From Cercophora sp. LCS_1 (Eukaryota > Ascomycota > Sordariomycetes > Sordariales > Lasiosphaeriaceae), in the NCBI GenBank assembly GCA_036250225.1, contig JAPZLL010000049.1, forward strand, positions 124,001-188,000: a DNA stretch of 64,000 nt, written 5' to 3'. The notes below the pieces were generated by a model that saw nothing but the letters and a program-made list of their open reading frames with translations, made no database searches and was not told the origin of the DNA. Numbering within the stretch: the first letter of the stretch is position 1; each line of letters starts with the position of its first letter. Below, piece after piece: positions 1 to 12,259 of this stretch. The translations under genes and the position numbers were made by a program.

Positions 1-2
1 TT

Positions 3-227
3 GGTGATTGCGATGTGGTGGTGGCGGAGCTGTGTCGCCGGGCTGGGTGGGATCTCAATCACGAGATGGTGCCCGAGGGGCAGGTCATCGAGGTTGAGGA
101 GGTTGAGGGGTTCAAGAGCAGACACACTTTCGCGCAGGTTCACCCCAAGATTGAGACGGAGGGTGAGGGCGAGAAGGCAGCAGATGGTACAAATGGAGGA
201 CCTGTGAAGGAGGAGAATGGGGAGTAG
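3..227 (+). CDS. 3' end of a sirtuin (Sir2/Hst-type) deacetylase-like gene, partial
   Basis: The frame is already open at the window edge and ends at a TAG at 225-227. The visible 74 residues begin GDCDVVVAELCRRAGWDL, followed by an acidic, Gly/Glu-rich tail. The G-D-C-D-x-V-x-x-L-C-x-x-x-G-W pattern resembles the last helix of the Rossmann-fold domain in Sir2/Hst1-type NAD-dependent protein deacetylases. The catalytic core lies outside the window, so function is inferred from this short C-terminal match only. The acidic tail is typical of fungal nuclear sirtuins but not diagnostic. Confidence 0.55.
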   Translation, partial: GDCDVVVAELCRRAGWDLNHEMVPEGQVIEVEEVEGFKSRHTFAQVHPKIETEGEGEKAADGTNGGPVKEENGE

Positions 228-860
228 TTGCGGCTGGTTTCAAGTTTCCGGGCGCTGGGCGGGAAGGAGTAGTAATATGAGATACCCCGACGCGGCTGGT
301 TGGTTGGTTGGTTGTGTGGCAATAAGATTCCCTGTTGACGTATATATACGTTTAGTCTAGGCAGTGGACGTCTTGATTGTTTTTTTCTCGTCGAGGTGGA
401 TGAGAGATGGCATGTTGATGATAGTGTAGATTTTCCTGGGCATGGGTTTCCTTTGTTTGCCTGAGTGGCGTCTGTCCAGTTGGTTTCCTGCGGGCTAATA
501 AGGATAGACGGAATGCTAAATGCTAAGCTGATGTGAGTCTCCGGCTTGTGAGTGAGTGGCAGGACAGAGAACACAGGCATGGCATGAAGCAGATCCTACT
601 AACCGGTGGGCCCTCTTCAAGATCAATAGGAGTTGACACTTAAGTGCTTCAGGATTCGGGACCGAGCGACATGATTTTTGGGGCTTGGTTGAGTGCAGGC
701 CCTTCACATACTTTCAGTTCGCAGAATTCTTCCAATCCCGATCTTCAACTGTAGCCCATGTCAACAACTTTCGCTGCAACACAACCTGCCTCGCCATCCC
801 CCGTCATTGTACAATTCTTTATTAGACAGGTAGTATACACGGGCGCCCTCTACCCCGACC
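228..860. other. Convergent intergenic region, no gene seen
   Basis: Lies between the sirtuin-like gene (+) and uS7m (-), so it should hold both 3' UTRs. No reading frame with coding character was recognised. There is a short GGTT repeat around 297-313. Confidence 0.6.
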
Positions 861-1836
861 TTACATGACGGCAACTCCCCTCATCCTGCTCGAGTACATG
901 TTTGCTCGGTTCGCCGTTCCCTGCTTGTGAATCTGCTGGCGCTTGTCCCAGACGCTCGACCTGCCCTCCATGACGGCCACAATCTCCTCGGCCACGCGGT
1001 GCGGGAACATGGTCCGACCACTGCCCTTGGACGGCTTCTTGGCCACCACATCCAGGATCCACCCAATCGCCGCTCTCCTTCGCTGTCGCTGCGCCATGGG
1101 GACGGGCACTTCGAGCGATTTACCACCACCAGCCAGCCCGGGGAAACCACGCATCTTGATAAGCGGGGCGACGGAATCGACGGCAAAAGTGAGGTAGAGG
1201 ACCGGGTCCATGGCGAGCTCCGCTGGTGTCGGCGCGCCCGGCATGAGCGGTCTCGCGGGGTTGAGTTTGGGCGGTGGCGAGGAGCGGATGTAGTTGAGGA
1301 TGATGGCCATGTCCTGTTGATCATCACTATCGTATTAGTCCGGCAAACGAAACTTGTGGCATCTATTGTTCCAAACCCACCCTTTGCGCCTTGGCTAGTT
1401 TCCCATCCCACATCATGCACTTTGTGAATTGGTCCACGACAGAGTTGTACCGTGTCTTGAAGTTGACGTCGGCCGTCGTCGCCCGCATCGGCACGCCAAA
1501 CTTGTGCCCCTCGACCAGCGGGTCAAACGGGTTCAGGCCGTAGGCCGCCTGCTCCAGCTGGATCAGCGCCAGCTCGTTGTCCGTGAGCTCTTGTCTCGGC
1601 TGCTTTGGCGGTTGCTGCGATTTCTGCTCCGAAGTCCTGTCTGGATTCACCCTAAAGGCGTCCATCTTGGCCCGCAGCGCCTCGCTAAATTCGTCTTTTG
1701 GTGGTTGCTCGTTGGTCGAGAGCGGCCTGCGGGCCTGCTGCTGCGCGGCGGCAATGCATTGTCGTTGGGCGGCGAGCGGTTGTGATCGTATTGATAGACT
1801 CCGGAAGGAGGAGACGAGGTTCAATCGTGGAGGCAT
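861..1836 (-). CDS. RSM7: Mitochondrial small-subunit ribosomal protein uS7m
   Basis: Two exons: 1381-1836 and 861-1313. The intron 1314-1380 (67 bp) starts GTGGGT and ends CAG at a codon boundary, giving 301 aa. The N-terminus is Arg/Ser/Gln-rich and nearly free of acidic residues, as expected of a mitochondrial import signal. The core (FTKCMMWDGKLAKAQRDMA, then a long basic region ending in WDKRQQIHKQGTANRANMY) matches the bacterial S7 family, which organises the 3' major domain of the small-subunit rRNA. It should act in mitochondrial translation. Fungal uS7m proteins are longer than bacterial S7, which fits. Start chosen at the first ATG, which gives the import signal. Confidence 0.88.
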
Positions 1837-3755
1837 TTTAGATGGGCTGTGCTATTGTATCTGTGGTGCGAGCAATTCCCTCTCCCATGGCGGCAGCAAT
1901 CGACTGTGTCGCGCCTGTGGAACCCTGATGTTCAAAAATCCTGGAGCAGGGGTCTCTCCCGGAGTTCTACCGGGGCTTGGTCTGTGCGGTATGCGGGCCT
2001 TGGCATTTCCCGCAAGGTCCCCCACACCGGGACGGTGGGCACGTGCTCTGGTCCATGACTTTTTGGAGCTGCGCCCGGGGACGGCTTCGGGGCGTGCTTT
2101 CCCCCCACGGCGGGCCGGCCACGGCTCCCGCACCTCCTTCAGCTGTTTCCCTATTTTCTCGGCCGTTTTCGACAAGCATACGCTGGTCATCACCTGCCCA
2201 CAGCCATTGCGTGGGATCAGGGAGTGCGTGATTTCTGGCTCCCACTCTCTCTCTTTTTCTCAATTATTATTACTGTTATTTTTGTTTTGTTTTATTTCGA
2301 CAGTCTCTCAGCCCCGCGTGCGCGCGCGCGCAAAGACAAGCATGCCACGTTCTGTTTTGATACCCTATCATACGGCTCGTATCTTTCTTCAAACCAAACC
2401 GTCACCGCCAATTTCCAAGTGGCCTCGGACCTCAAGGCCCTATGACCTCAAGGCCCTATCCCTGTCCGGTGCAGCAAAGACAACTCACACCTCTCCAAGT
2501 TGCATATCCCGTGATAACTAGCCACCACCAACTAGAGTGGACCCACTGATCCATTCGCCGGTATGCTCCTACTGCACGCGCGCTCGGATGCATCGCGGCA
2601 ACTCTCTCATTACCATCGTCAGTTCCAGTCAGCGGTTCTCAAATCCATCCATTGACCATTGACCACTCCTCCTGCGTACCGAGGGAAATGCAAGGAAAGA
2701 GAGCAGCTCACGATACTCAATCCCCTCCCCTATCCGAACCGGCCAACCCATCCATCCCATCCCGCCTTCCTTGCTTTTTTGCCCACAGCACCATACATAT
2801 GCACATAACCCTCATCCGAGCAAATCCCATGTTTCTGCTGCGCAGTTCTGCAGTGAACCCCATCAGGTGGTCAACCACCACCATGCCATGCCTTTGCCTG
2901 CCGGCCCCTCGTCAGTCAGTGAGAGAGAAAAGAAGCATTGCCGACATAATCCCCATTTGCCCAACGCAGACAAGGGGCGTGGGACATGGGACATGGGACA
3001 TTGGCGAAGAAAAGAAGTTACATACGTGGTTCCCGTCCCGACCATGAGTGGTTCCTGCAAGAGCCAGGGATCTTTCAGCACCCCTCCAAATAAGAAACAA
3101 AAAAAGGAAAAACCAACGCAGCGCAGCGTCCCAGCGGGAAACCAACACTGACGACATCCGACACCCCATCTTGGTCACATGAACGGCAAGTCTTTTCACT
3201 TGTCTGCAACTGCAACTATCTGCAACTAGTTCATCATATACCGTTTGACTCGTCCGTCCCAATGCCTTGGTACACAGTACATCCACCTGTTGGTATCTGT
3301 GTGTGCAAGGTCAGCACACGCTTGAAAAAAAAAAAGGCCGGAAGACTGCTGTTCTGCATCACCCGGGATCGAATCAGCTGCATGGATCGACATCACCACC
3401 ACCACCATTTTTCCCTTTCCTGGGTCAGGTGAAATGTCAGCCCAGCCAGCTAGCTAGCTAGCCAGCCAGCCAGCCAACAATTCCTGAGTGAGCGTTTGTT
3501 CCCCGCTTATTGGGCCGAAAATGCTGCTCACCCGCCCTCTTTCTCCCGTTGACATGCCTTGTTTGTATCGCGAACTGAATGGAACAAGACAGTCAGAAAA
3601 AAGCACATGGCTGATCGCCGCTGAGATTCCCATCCAACGAAATGAATGCCCACTGTCTCAAGCTGAGGAAAAACAACTACCGGACAAAAAGTGAGACTGA
3701 GACATCCTCCGCCGGGAACACGCAACCCTTGTTCCCGCACCCGGCTTGTCTCTCG

Positions 3756-3798
<43 letters not shown>

Positions 3799-5151
3799 CA
3801 TGCTTCAAAAAGAAAGAAAAAACGGTATAGGAAAAAGATCTACACCCCTCTCACCTCCTATCTCGGGTTTCTTTTTCTTTTCGCAAGTTCGTGCACACGC
3901 AAAATACACACAAGGCAAAACGAATTCTCCCAAAACATTGTGAAACCGTCATTCTCATGTCAACGTCATGTTCATGTTCTCTCTCTCTTTCTTCTTTTCA
4001 CCTAACTGCAGCCTGGGTGCCCTGAAAACAGAAAAAAGCAATGCATAGTTACAAATAAATATATCTCCAAAAAAAAAAAAACATGATGGCGCCCGACAAA
4101 AATGGTGTTCTCTCTCTAAAAAAAAATGATAAAGAAAATTCCAAACCAAGCTCCCCAACTTTGCATGCAACCAAAATAGAAAAGAGAATTCCCCCGTAAT
4201 TGTTGATAATCTTTGCCAATCCCAAAAAAAAATAATCCAGAATAACAAAAAAGTGCTGTTTCCCAATTGTTCCAAAAATCCTCCAGAAACTTGTTTACCC
4301 TCTGTCATGAAAAAGAAAAAAAAAAGCAAGGGAGAAAAAAAAAAAAGACCTGCCGCACTAGAAAGAAAAGGAAAAAAAAAAAAAAAATGACTCGCTCTCT
4401 CCTCCCGTCTCTCTTGAATTGCGCCGAATTCCAAAGTGTATGCGTTCTTCGTTTCAATCTTTTCCCGCCCTTTTCCCTCCGTATGTTGCCGTGTGGCATA
4501 ACCGATTTGTTGCCCTCAACTCCGTGGTAGTGCGTGCTGACTATTGGCATCGTGCGTGTGTCCGATGTCGAATATCGTACAGTGAACAGGTGCCGGCGTG
4601 GTGATGATGATAATGGTGACAAGTCGTAAAAAAGGACAGATCCAGAAAAAAGTGCCAAAAATGTCGTATCGGGGTGTCGATGCTGGTATCGACAAGCGGA
4701 TGCCGTGGTGGTGTGGAGACAGATACTCGTCGTCGATGTCGAAGCGGTTCGGTGTCGGGACTGAAGATGAAGCGGGCAAGACGGCCAGGCAGGCAAGCAG
4801 GCAGTCGTCCGGCGCCTAGCTCAGAAACGTCGACCCAACCTCTGTGTTAAAACTCCCAGCTGTCCCGGCTCGCTCCGGTCGCATGTCTGGACCCTAACTC
4901 CCAGCCGACAGTCCTCTCGCTCGGAACCACCGTTGAAACCGCCAAACGCATTCGGCTCGGCAGTCTCGTGGTAATCTCCCGCAAGAAGTCCGTCCAGGCC
5001 GCGGTGTTTCCGTCCAGAGCCGAAGCCAGAGCCTAGCCAGGAATCCCGCTTGGGTGTTCCACATCAAAGGTCGGGGTCAAAATCCGAGCCCAAAGAGCCA
5101 GATAACCGCCCGATCCTGGGGCCAAGTCACGACGCCTCATCATCCACCCAC
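1837..5151. other. 3.3-kb gene-poor region with simple repeats
   Basis: Promoter side of uS7m and 3' side of the dsRNA-binding-like gene. It contains an alternating purine-pyrimidine GCGCGCGC tract near 2321-2331, a CT microsatellite followed directly by GT repeats (about 3753-3799), and many A runs at 4060-4390. Frames here look like chance openings. A noncoding transcript is possible, but the sequence alone does not show one. Confidence 0.5.
3753..3799. repeat. Compound microsatellite (CT)n(GT)n
   Basis: About 15 CT dinucleotides run directly into about 9 GT dinucleotides. It lies in noncoding DNA. Such tracts are usually length-polymorphic, and no function can be read from the sequence. 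Confidence 0.9.
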
Positions 5152-5669
5152 TTACCAACCGCTGCGCGTAGTAGACGGCGAGCCTTTTTGGCTCTCTTCC
5201 CAGATGGCTTTCAGGGCCATCTCGGCGGCATCCTCCTTGGCATTGTTGCAGTTCTTGCCATCGTACCAGAAACGGGCACTGTGAACTTTCCCATTGACAG
5301 AGACCGTAGCTGACCAAGCAGTGCGACCGCCTGTTGGGTGAAGGATACAGTTGTCAGCTTTGCGAAAAGGTCCGGAGAAGGGGAAATGCGGTTTCTGCTC
5401 ACCTCGTCTGTCCGAAACAAGTTGGTAAACGGGTTCGGCAACGTAATTTGACTGGCAGGTGCCTGATCGAGTGAAACTCGCGTCAGCATTTCCTCAAATC
5501 CATTGCAAGGCCAACCAAGGCCTAGTCACTCAGGATGACAAGGACAGGACCCCAGAACACTCCGAGGGAGGTTCGGACTGTATCACCTACTCTTGAGGGT
5601 TTGCTGCCAGCGGCTACCCGGGGGAGGGCTGGTGGAGCCCTTGGAGGACGAAGAGGACTTATACGCCAT
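5152..5669 (-). CDS. Small double-stranded-RNA-binding-domain-like protein
   Basis: Joined from three exons (5591-5669, 5403-5462, 5152-5330). Donors are GTAGGT and GTGAGC, acceptors TCAG and ACAG, and the phases close exactly to 105 aa. After a Ser/Pro-rich start (residues 1-20) comes a domain of the dsRBD pattern: a leading helix (Q-x-L-K..), EPVYQLVSDRRGG, the strands SATVSVNGK and ARFWYDG, then KNCNNAKEDAAEMALKAI. The last block carries the N-A-K-x-x-A-A-x-x-A-L signature of helix 2 in dsRBDs. The Lys set that contacts the RNA major groove is weak. The terminal TAA lies inside a perfect donor (GTAAGT at 5155-5150), so a further 3' exon is possible. Likely role, by inference: dsRNA binding. 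Confidence 0.68.
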
Positions 5670-8600
5670 TGCTTCTATCACTTCCCGCGATGCAACTCTG
5701 ACGGAATGAGGCTCAACTGCGAGCAGACAATAGCGATGGCGACGGTAGTGTGTGTGATGAAATCGCGCGAAGAGATTGTGAAAAATGTTTGTCACGGATG
5801 AAGCTTTGAGCCCCGCAGAACTTGGATGAATGTGACCGTAAAGTAGAGATGTGAAGGGGTGATGGGGAGGAAGGTCGAGATTGAGGGATGTGCCCGGGTT
5901 TGCCTTCTTTTATATTCTCGAGCTGCGGGAATGACGGGACCTTTGACGAAAGAAATGGCAGCACCACCAAGCGGCAAAACGGGCTGATGTGGCCAGAAAG
6001 GATTCGAAGACGACGATGAGGGTAGGTGCTTGTTGCTGAGCAAAATTAATATCTTGTGTGGTTGCTGTTGCCGTGAAGCCGTTGTTTGTTCGCGCCGTTG
6101 CAGGTGGTTCGGGAAGAGGGATGGAAATTATTGGTACCAGGCGGGATCCTGCATCGTTGTGAGGCAAAGACAGGCAGGGCAGACAATCTTAGGATCTTGT
6201 GGTGATCAGGCGAATGGCTTGTATGCTTGAAGCAGAGAGGCAAGGGTGTCTGCTTGGTGAGCGTCCTGTGAAGCCAGTACGTCAAGGACCGAGAGAGGAA
6301 GAGAATGGGAGTGGAAAGAAGTTATTTCAGGCGGGTTGAAATGATTGGGATTTCGCTTTGGGTATTGAACGACGTTGGTCTGTGTCGGTGCCCTTTTGCT
6401 CTGCTGCGGGAGCTTTTCGTTTCTTTTCTTTTTCCTCTTCCGTTTCTTTTTTAGTTTTTTCTCCGGCCCTCTTTTCGTTCGTCTCTCGACCGCCAAGTCA
6501 TCATTGCCCAGGGACGAGGCCAGGCGGTGGCACCCGGAGACAAAAACCATTGGGACTCAGTGAGCCATGACAGAATCCAGGAACATACATGCCGCAGCCG
6601 TGACAGGGAACGCAAGACACGGCACGCACCGAGCACTGGGAAAGTGTGGTGAGGTGAATGTACCCTGATACATGAAAAGCAGACGTGGCGCGGACGTACA
6701 GTAGCGTCCGACCATGCTGGGATCGATGGGTCCAGGGTAATGTGCGGTTCAAGAGGGAGGAAAGAAGCGAGCAAGGTTGAAAAAAAAGCAATGTGAGAGG
6801 GCCCCGGTCACACCGGGCGGGAAGCTCCAGAGTGGCCGCCCCGTCTCCCGGCCCCACCCAGACATTTGCCCAAAGCGTGCTAATGCTAGTGCTTTATTCG
6901 TGAAATGGCGGCCGGCGTTGTATAAATCGGGTAGTCGCCTGCTTCTCGGTTTCTTGCGCGAAGACGTCGAGCACGGGAGATGCCTGCTGCCCACGCTCAT
7001 ATCGTCATGGCGGCATTAGGACTTGCTATCGAGTAATATCAAGGCTGGGCAGAAATGCGACGGGGTTTGGGTACCGAAAGCCTTGAATCGACCGTCTGAG
7101 CTGTCAGTTTCTTGATCACTATCGAGTCAAAAATAGGACAGGGTTGTTCCGAAGCTGCAACCCCTCGTCTAGTGGGGAAACGCCTCACCTTGCCGCAACG
7201 TCGAGAAACGACGACGATGAGGAGAAACACCACCTACCTGTATGATATTAGTCATGGCGTGATGCCAATTGTTTGCCATTGGGTCTATGGTGGTGCTATC
7301 TCGCCGGGAAATCAACAGTTGGGTGCTGGTGTTCTGGGTTGACAGGTAGCCAAAGCAGCGTCCTTTCAACCATGGGGAGATGTTGAACAAGCCGCACCAA
7401 TCGACTTCGTGTTTCCGAGATTTGCGCCCTTCCGTTTGCTTTTTCTCGCATCTAGTCGGGTTTCTTCCGACGGCGGATCCAAACCGTTGGGTCCAGAGCA
7501 AACAAGCACTGACGGAGAATGACCGATGCCATCAGCAAAAGCCTCAGTGTGCCACAACATCTTATCGGACCCCTCGTTTTTTGTGCAAGAGCACCTATGA
7601 CGTGACTTGACCCCCTCTCAGGAACCACCAGATCGAACCCACTGCCCACGCTGTTCTTGCCAGAGTTTTTGGTCGACGAATCGATGGCCGGAGGCCATAT
7701 GTGACGCAAGAGCAAGTTGAGTGTCCGACCAATATGTCCAGACACATGTAAAGACATGCACCTATAAACGCCCACTCCTTTTGGGAGGGAGTGGGGTGTC
7801 TGGTTCCGTCAGGCCGGGCTCGATCAAGAGTCTGGGGATTGGTCCCTTTATCCCACGCCGCCGCGCGATGAAGCCTGCCCCCCAGGACTTCCGATAAACT
7901 GCATACGACAAATGCAGTTATCCCACTGATACGTGGATGGGTCTTTCTAGGACACGGGTGGGTTCTTGAGCATACGCACAGATTCACCCTGGTACGCGGT
8001 GCGATCCGCCAATTGGACGATGATGACAGAATCGCATGAAGGTGCAGCGACCGATGCCACATGACAGAGCGTTGTTGAGCCCTGAATTCCACAGCCTAGG
8101 CGTTACCAGTCTGCTATGCTTGACTTCAAGCGTGAAATCCGTGAATAATTCGGGGGATGTAGCATCACCCAGCTAAATGAGATCTGCTTAGGGAGTAATT
8201 GTCCACGATCCAGAATCAGGCCACTCATGTGTACGAGCAGATGCCATCATCAGTTCTCAGCCCTGCGCCAGGCATTTATCCAGGATAGTGGCATCGTACC
8301 GAGCAGTGAGTGGTGGTCTCAACGCTCCCTGTCCGAGGTAGGCAATCGATAGGACGGGAAGAGTAAATCAAACGTGCAGATAAGGTCGGCTGACACAGCG
8401 GCTGGCTCACACCCGTTCGCCTACCATAGGTTGACCGGTTCCGAACGAGAATACGGTGAGCCATCTGACAGATGGAAAGAGAATCCCGGGTTTTGAAGGG
8501 TGACAACAGATAGGTGTAGAATGCAAGGAGGCATTCAGCTAGCATCAACCAACAAAACAGGAGGCCCTCGATATTTCCAGCCTATCTTTTGTTGGACGAG

Positions 8601-10473
8601 GCCCGACCTGACCTTTGAGGACCGCAAGACCGCGGCAGAGGAGTGTGTTAAACGGTGACTGGGCACCACACAGACGTGAAGTAAGGTACGGATGCCAATA
8701 TTGGGAAAGATGGTCGTGTGCGCCGCGGCAAACCAGGACCAGTGCTACATCATACCAGGGTTCATGTTTCAGAGCGATATTGACAGCTGCTGTGATACGC
8801 TTGAAAGTCGGTTGATGCTGGCCTCTGTAGACAACTCTTGTTTTCAGGCAGCCAGCCGCGGCCTTTCACGCCGTACAACGATCCAGAGGGGCCGGCTGAA
8901 CGATGGGGATACGACAAGCAATTAGCCATCAACGGGGTTGAGCGAGATGCCGAGCAGCAGCTAAAGGCACCGAGACTGGCGTGGCAGATCGAGAGAAAAT
9001 CGCGGCGCTGCCATTCGCGGGGACGGCACGCTGGTGTTGGGCGCCCATGCATCGGCGAGATGCGGCGGTTCTTGCTTCTTCCAGACCGTCGATCGGGTAG
9101 GGGCCGCACAAGGTAACATGGTCTCTTTCGCGGACTGCTGCACCTCTTCCGCGAACACTAGGGAAACAAACAAGCGGAGGTGGCCGCATCGCCGATTTCC
9201 GTGTGTGTTCCAAGTGACGGCCAGTGGAGGTTGGGCCCGGATCGGACATCGGTCGGTGAGAAGCCGGGAGATCGACGGTCCGGGGGAAGCGGTGGTGGGG
9301 AAGGCGATAGTGGGGGGCAACCGTCCTCCGCAAAACGTCTCCCGCTTGTTTGGGGACTCGGCGTGAGGGCGAAACGCCGCCAAGAAAAGTCTGCTGTCCT
9401 TGGGTGCCAAATGCCGAGTTCGTCGATAAGGCTGGCGAACACGCACACGCACACATGGGCGTTGCGATAGAGGGGGGCGATAGTGGTCAACAGGGAACGC
9501 AGGTGCGTCCCAAATCCCATTCGCCTTTCTGTGCAAATGCAGAGGCCGGCATGGCGACGTCCTAAGATTCCTGAGCACAGCATATACTGGAAAGCCACTC
9601 GGGGAATTGATCGACAGGATTGGATCCTCTTTGTTGGGTGCAGGGGTGGCAGAGCCTCATCTGGTGGACTGGAAACAAAAGGCACACCGTAATCTGTGTG
9701 GTCTGGCGTTTTGCGACTCGTGAGCGAGTGCTCGACTCGAGCTGCTGGAAGCGAATGGGCCTTGGACGACGGACTCGCCTCCTTCCCGCTGAAACTCGAC
9801 CGCGCTCGGGCTGGCGTTTGCTGGAGGTCAGCTGACGGCAATACGTCATTCCAGCCGTGTCACGAAATTCTGGTGCAGCCAACACGTGAAAAGTGATCCA
9901 CGCAGGAACATGATGCAGTCGAGATTGCAATGTGCAGAAATTTAAACACAACAGCAGTCTGCATCATACGACGCCAATTGAAGGAGACGCGTTCCGACCC
10001 AAGGCAGATCCTAGGGAGACCAAGGCAGGTTCACGGCCAGCTTTTGCTGCTGATTGCTCGTTGCAGGGAACAATGGGCTTCGGTAGCGCCATGCCGGATT
10101 CAGATCTGGTCCTCGGCGCTGTGGCATCTCCCGTGCCTCGGCTCTCGTGAACAAGCGGTTGCGACGAACTGGCAAAGGGGGTCACGTCCCACCTGACGGA
10201 CCCCCCGTTGGTGCGATTCATATGAGAGCCGCATCGCTGATCTGAGCCCGCACCCTCCTGTCAAACCGCATTCACGTCTACTCGGCCGGTTTTGAAATCA
10301 GGGTTTACGTTTGCGTTGCTTCCACGCTCTTGGTTCTGTTTTTAGCTTGGTGCGTTGCTACTCGGTGCGGCGCTGCCAGCTCACTCCTCGCTCCCGCCTC
10401 CCGCTCCCTTCGGCCTCCCGCATCGCGTCAACGGACTCACACAGGCTCGGCCAGATCGCCGTCGCCGGGAATA
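5670..10473. other. 4.8-kb region without a supported gene
   Basis: Lies between two divergently oriented genes. Many open frames of 60-230 codons occur on both strands, but they overlap each other and show no recognisable domain or consistent splice structure. A conserved gene made of very small exons cannot be excluded. Confidence 0.5.
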
Positions 10474-11715
10474 ATGCCTCTCAACACGGAGCTAACCCGC
10501 CGGCTCGGCATCACGGGTACGTACACCTCGCTCATTCGCAAATCACGGCGGCCTAAGAAGCAAATCGGGCTGACATACCGTTCCTCTTGCGACCCAAAGT
10601 GCCCGTAGTGCAGGGTGGCATGCAAGTAAGTCGGGCTCGCACAAGGAACCATACCGTTTCGGTGGCGGATCGGGGCTAACGTGGCGGCTCCTCGAACAGC
10701 ATGTGGGTTACGCCGAGTTGGCGAGCGCCGTGTCCAATGCGGGCGGCTTGGGCATCATAACTGCTCTCATCTGGCCCGAGCCGGAGGGGCTCCGCCAGGA
10801 GATCCGGAAGTGCAGGAAGATGACGTCGCGGCCCTTCGCCGTCAACATCACCCTTCTGCCCGCTCTCGTGCCTCCGGACTACGAGGGCTATGCCCAGGTT
10901 GTGATTGACGAGGGCGTCAAGATTGTCGAGACGGCCGGCAACTCGCCCGGGCCCGTCATTTCGAAGCTCAAAAAGGCCGGTGTTACCGTCCTTCACAAGT
11001 GCACCACGATTAGGCACGCACAATCAGCTGTCAAGCTGGGCGTTGACTTCCTCAGCATCGACGGCTTTGAATGCGCTGGGTATGTAGATCTGCACTTCTG
11101 CCTCCGACCAGTGCTAGAGTCCCATCCCCTGCTTGGCACAAATGCTGACATCTCGCCACTTCTCGAAACAGCCACGTTGGTGAGTCGGACATTACCAACT
11201 TTATCCTTTTGAGCAGGGCCCGGCAAGAACTCAAGGTGCCCTTCATTGCATCCGGCGGCTTTGCCGATGGCCAGGGCCTAGCAGCTGCTCTGGCCCTTGG
11301 TGCCTGCGGCATCAACATGGGAACGCGATTCTTGTGCACGGTTGAGAGCCCGATCCACCACAAGATCAAGGAGCAGATTGTGAAGGCCGACGAACACGAC
11401 ACGGCGCTGGTGCTCCGGCGCTGGCGCAACACCACCCGCTTGTACAAGAACAAGGTGACCGAGCAAGCCCTCAAGGTCGAGCAGGAGAGCAAGACGGGCG
11501 AGTTCTCGGAGATTGCGCCGTTCGTGAGCGGCAAGCGTGGCCGTGAAGTCTTCATCAACGGCGACCCCGAGTATGGCGTCTGGACTGCCGGTCAAGTCAT
11601 GGGCCTCATTCATGACATTCCCACATGCAAGGCCCTCATCGAGAGGATCGAAAGAGAGGCCGAGGAGACGTTGAAGGAGAGGTTGGCGCTGATTACGCCC
11701 GCCCCCAAGTTGTAG
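10474..11715 (+). CDS. Nitronate monooxygenase (2-nitropropane dioxygenase family)
   Basis: Four exons (10474-10516, 10600-10625, 10700-11079, 11172-11715) splice cleanly to 330 aa. The product is an FMN-dependent TIM-barrel enzyme. N-terminal VPVVQGGMQHVGYAEL is the P-x-x-Q-G-x-M signature that starts these proteins. NAGGLGIIT follows. GFECAGHVGES carries the conserved His used as catalytic base in the Neurospora-type enzymes. FIASGGFADGQGLAAALALGA and MGTRFL form the FMN phosphate site. The family oxidises alkyl nitronates such as propionate 3-nitronate to carbonyl compounds, a detoxification role. No targeting signal is evident. The substrate is inferred from the family. Confidence 0.88.
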
Positions 11716-11872
11716 CGTTCCACATGAGTTGATACCACTTCATATACCATGTATGATAGCAATGGAGTAGGAAAAGAGAACCTTTCCGGTCTCGTTCCAT
11801 CAACTCGGAATCCCGGGAAACCCATGCATGGCGCTGTGTGTGTGTGTGATGTATCAGGGATCACATATATAA

Positions 11873-11881
11873 CCCTAACCC
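11873..11881 (-). promoter_or_regulatory. Telobox-like motif upstream of PEX11
   Basis: CCCTAACCC (GGGTTAGGG on the minus strand), about 380 bp upstream of the Pex11 start codon. Confidence 0.35.
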
Positions 11882-12259
11882 CAGGCGCATCCAGATCCCC
11901 GGACCCACCTCGCATGAGCCGACCAGGGATGACCCCTCTCTCTCCAGACGCGGCGGCTCAATGGGCACCCGCGCCGCGGTTTAGAGGACCTCGGCATGTG
12001 CTTCTGGGGCCGAGCGACGTCGGGTGGCCAAGCCCTCTCCCTTTGGCTTCATCCCCCTTTCTTTGAAACTCTCGCTCATCATTCACCAGCAGGCGATACC
12101 CTCCTTTCTTGATTGCTTTCTTTTCCGCCTGCTTCACCTTTTCCGCACGAAAGCCGCAATTGACTACAACGACCACCGCTTCTCCCACCCACCAAAGCCA
12201 CAACCCGTTACACGAATCGCGACATCTCTTCCCTCCCTCCTCCCGAATCATCCGTCACA

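Noticed and set aside
1577..2521. 314-codon plus-strand frame over the uS7m 5' end
   Set aside because: Half lies antisense to uS7m exon 1 and the rest has no recognisable pattern; a chance opening in GC-rich DNA.
3355..3385. T-arm-like CCCGGGATCGAATC suggesting a tRNA
   Set aside because: No acceptor, D or anticodon arm can be formed around it.
9158..9841. 227-codon minus-strand frame in the 5.7-10.4 kb gap
   Set aside because: Overlaps several other frames of equal length, Pro/Ser/Arg-rich, no domain or splice support.
11866..11882. Interstitial telomere repeat
   Set aside because: Only about one and a half TTAGGG units, too short for a telomere remnant; treated as a telobox-like site.
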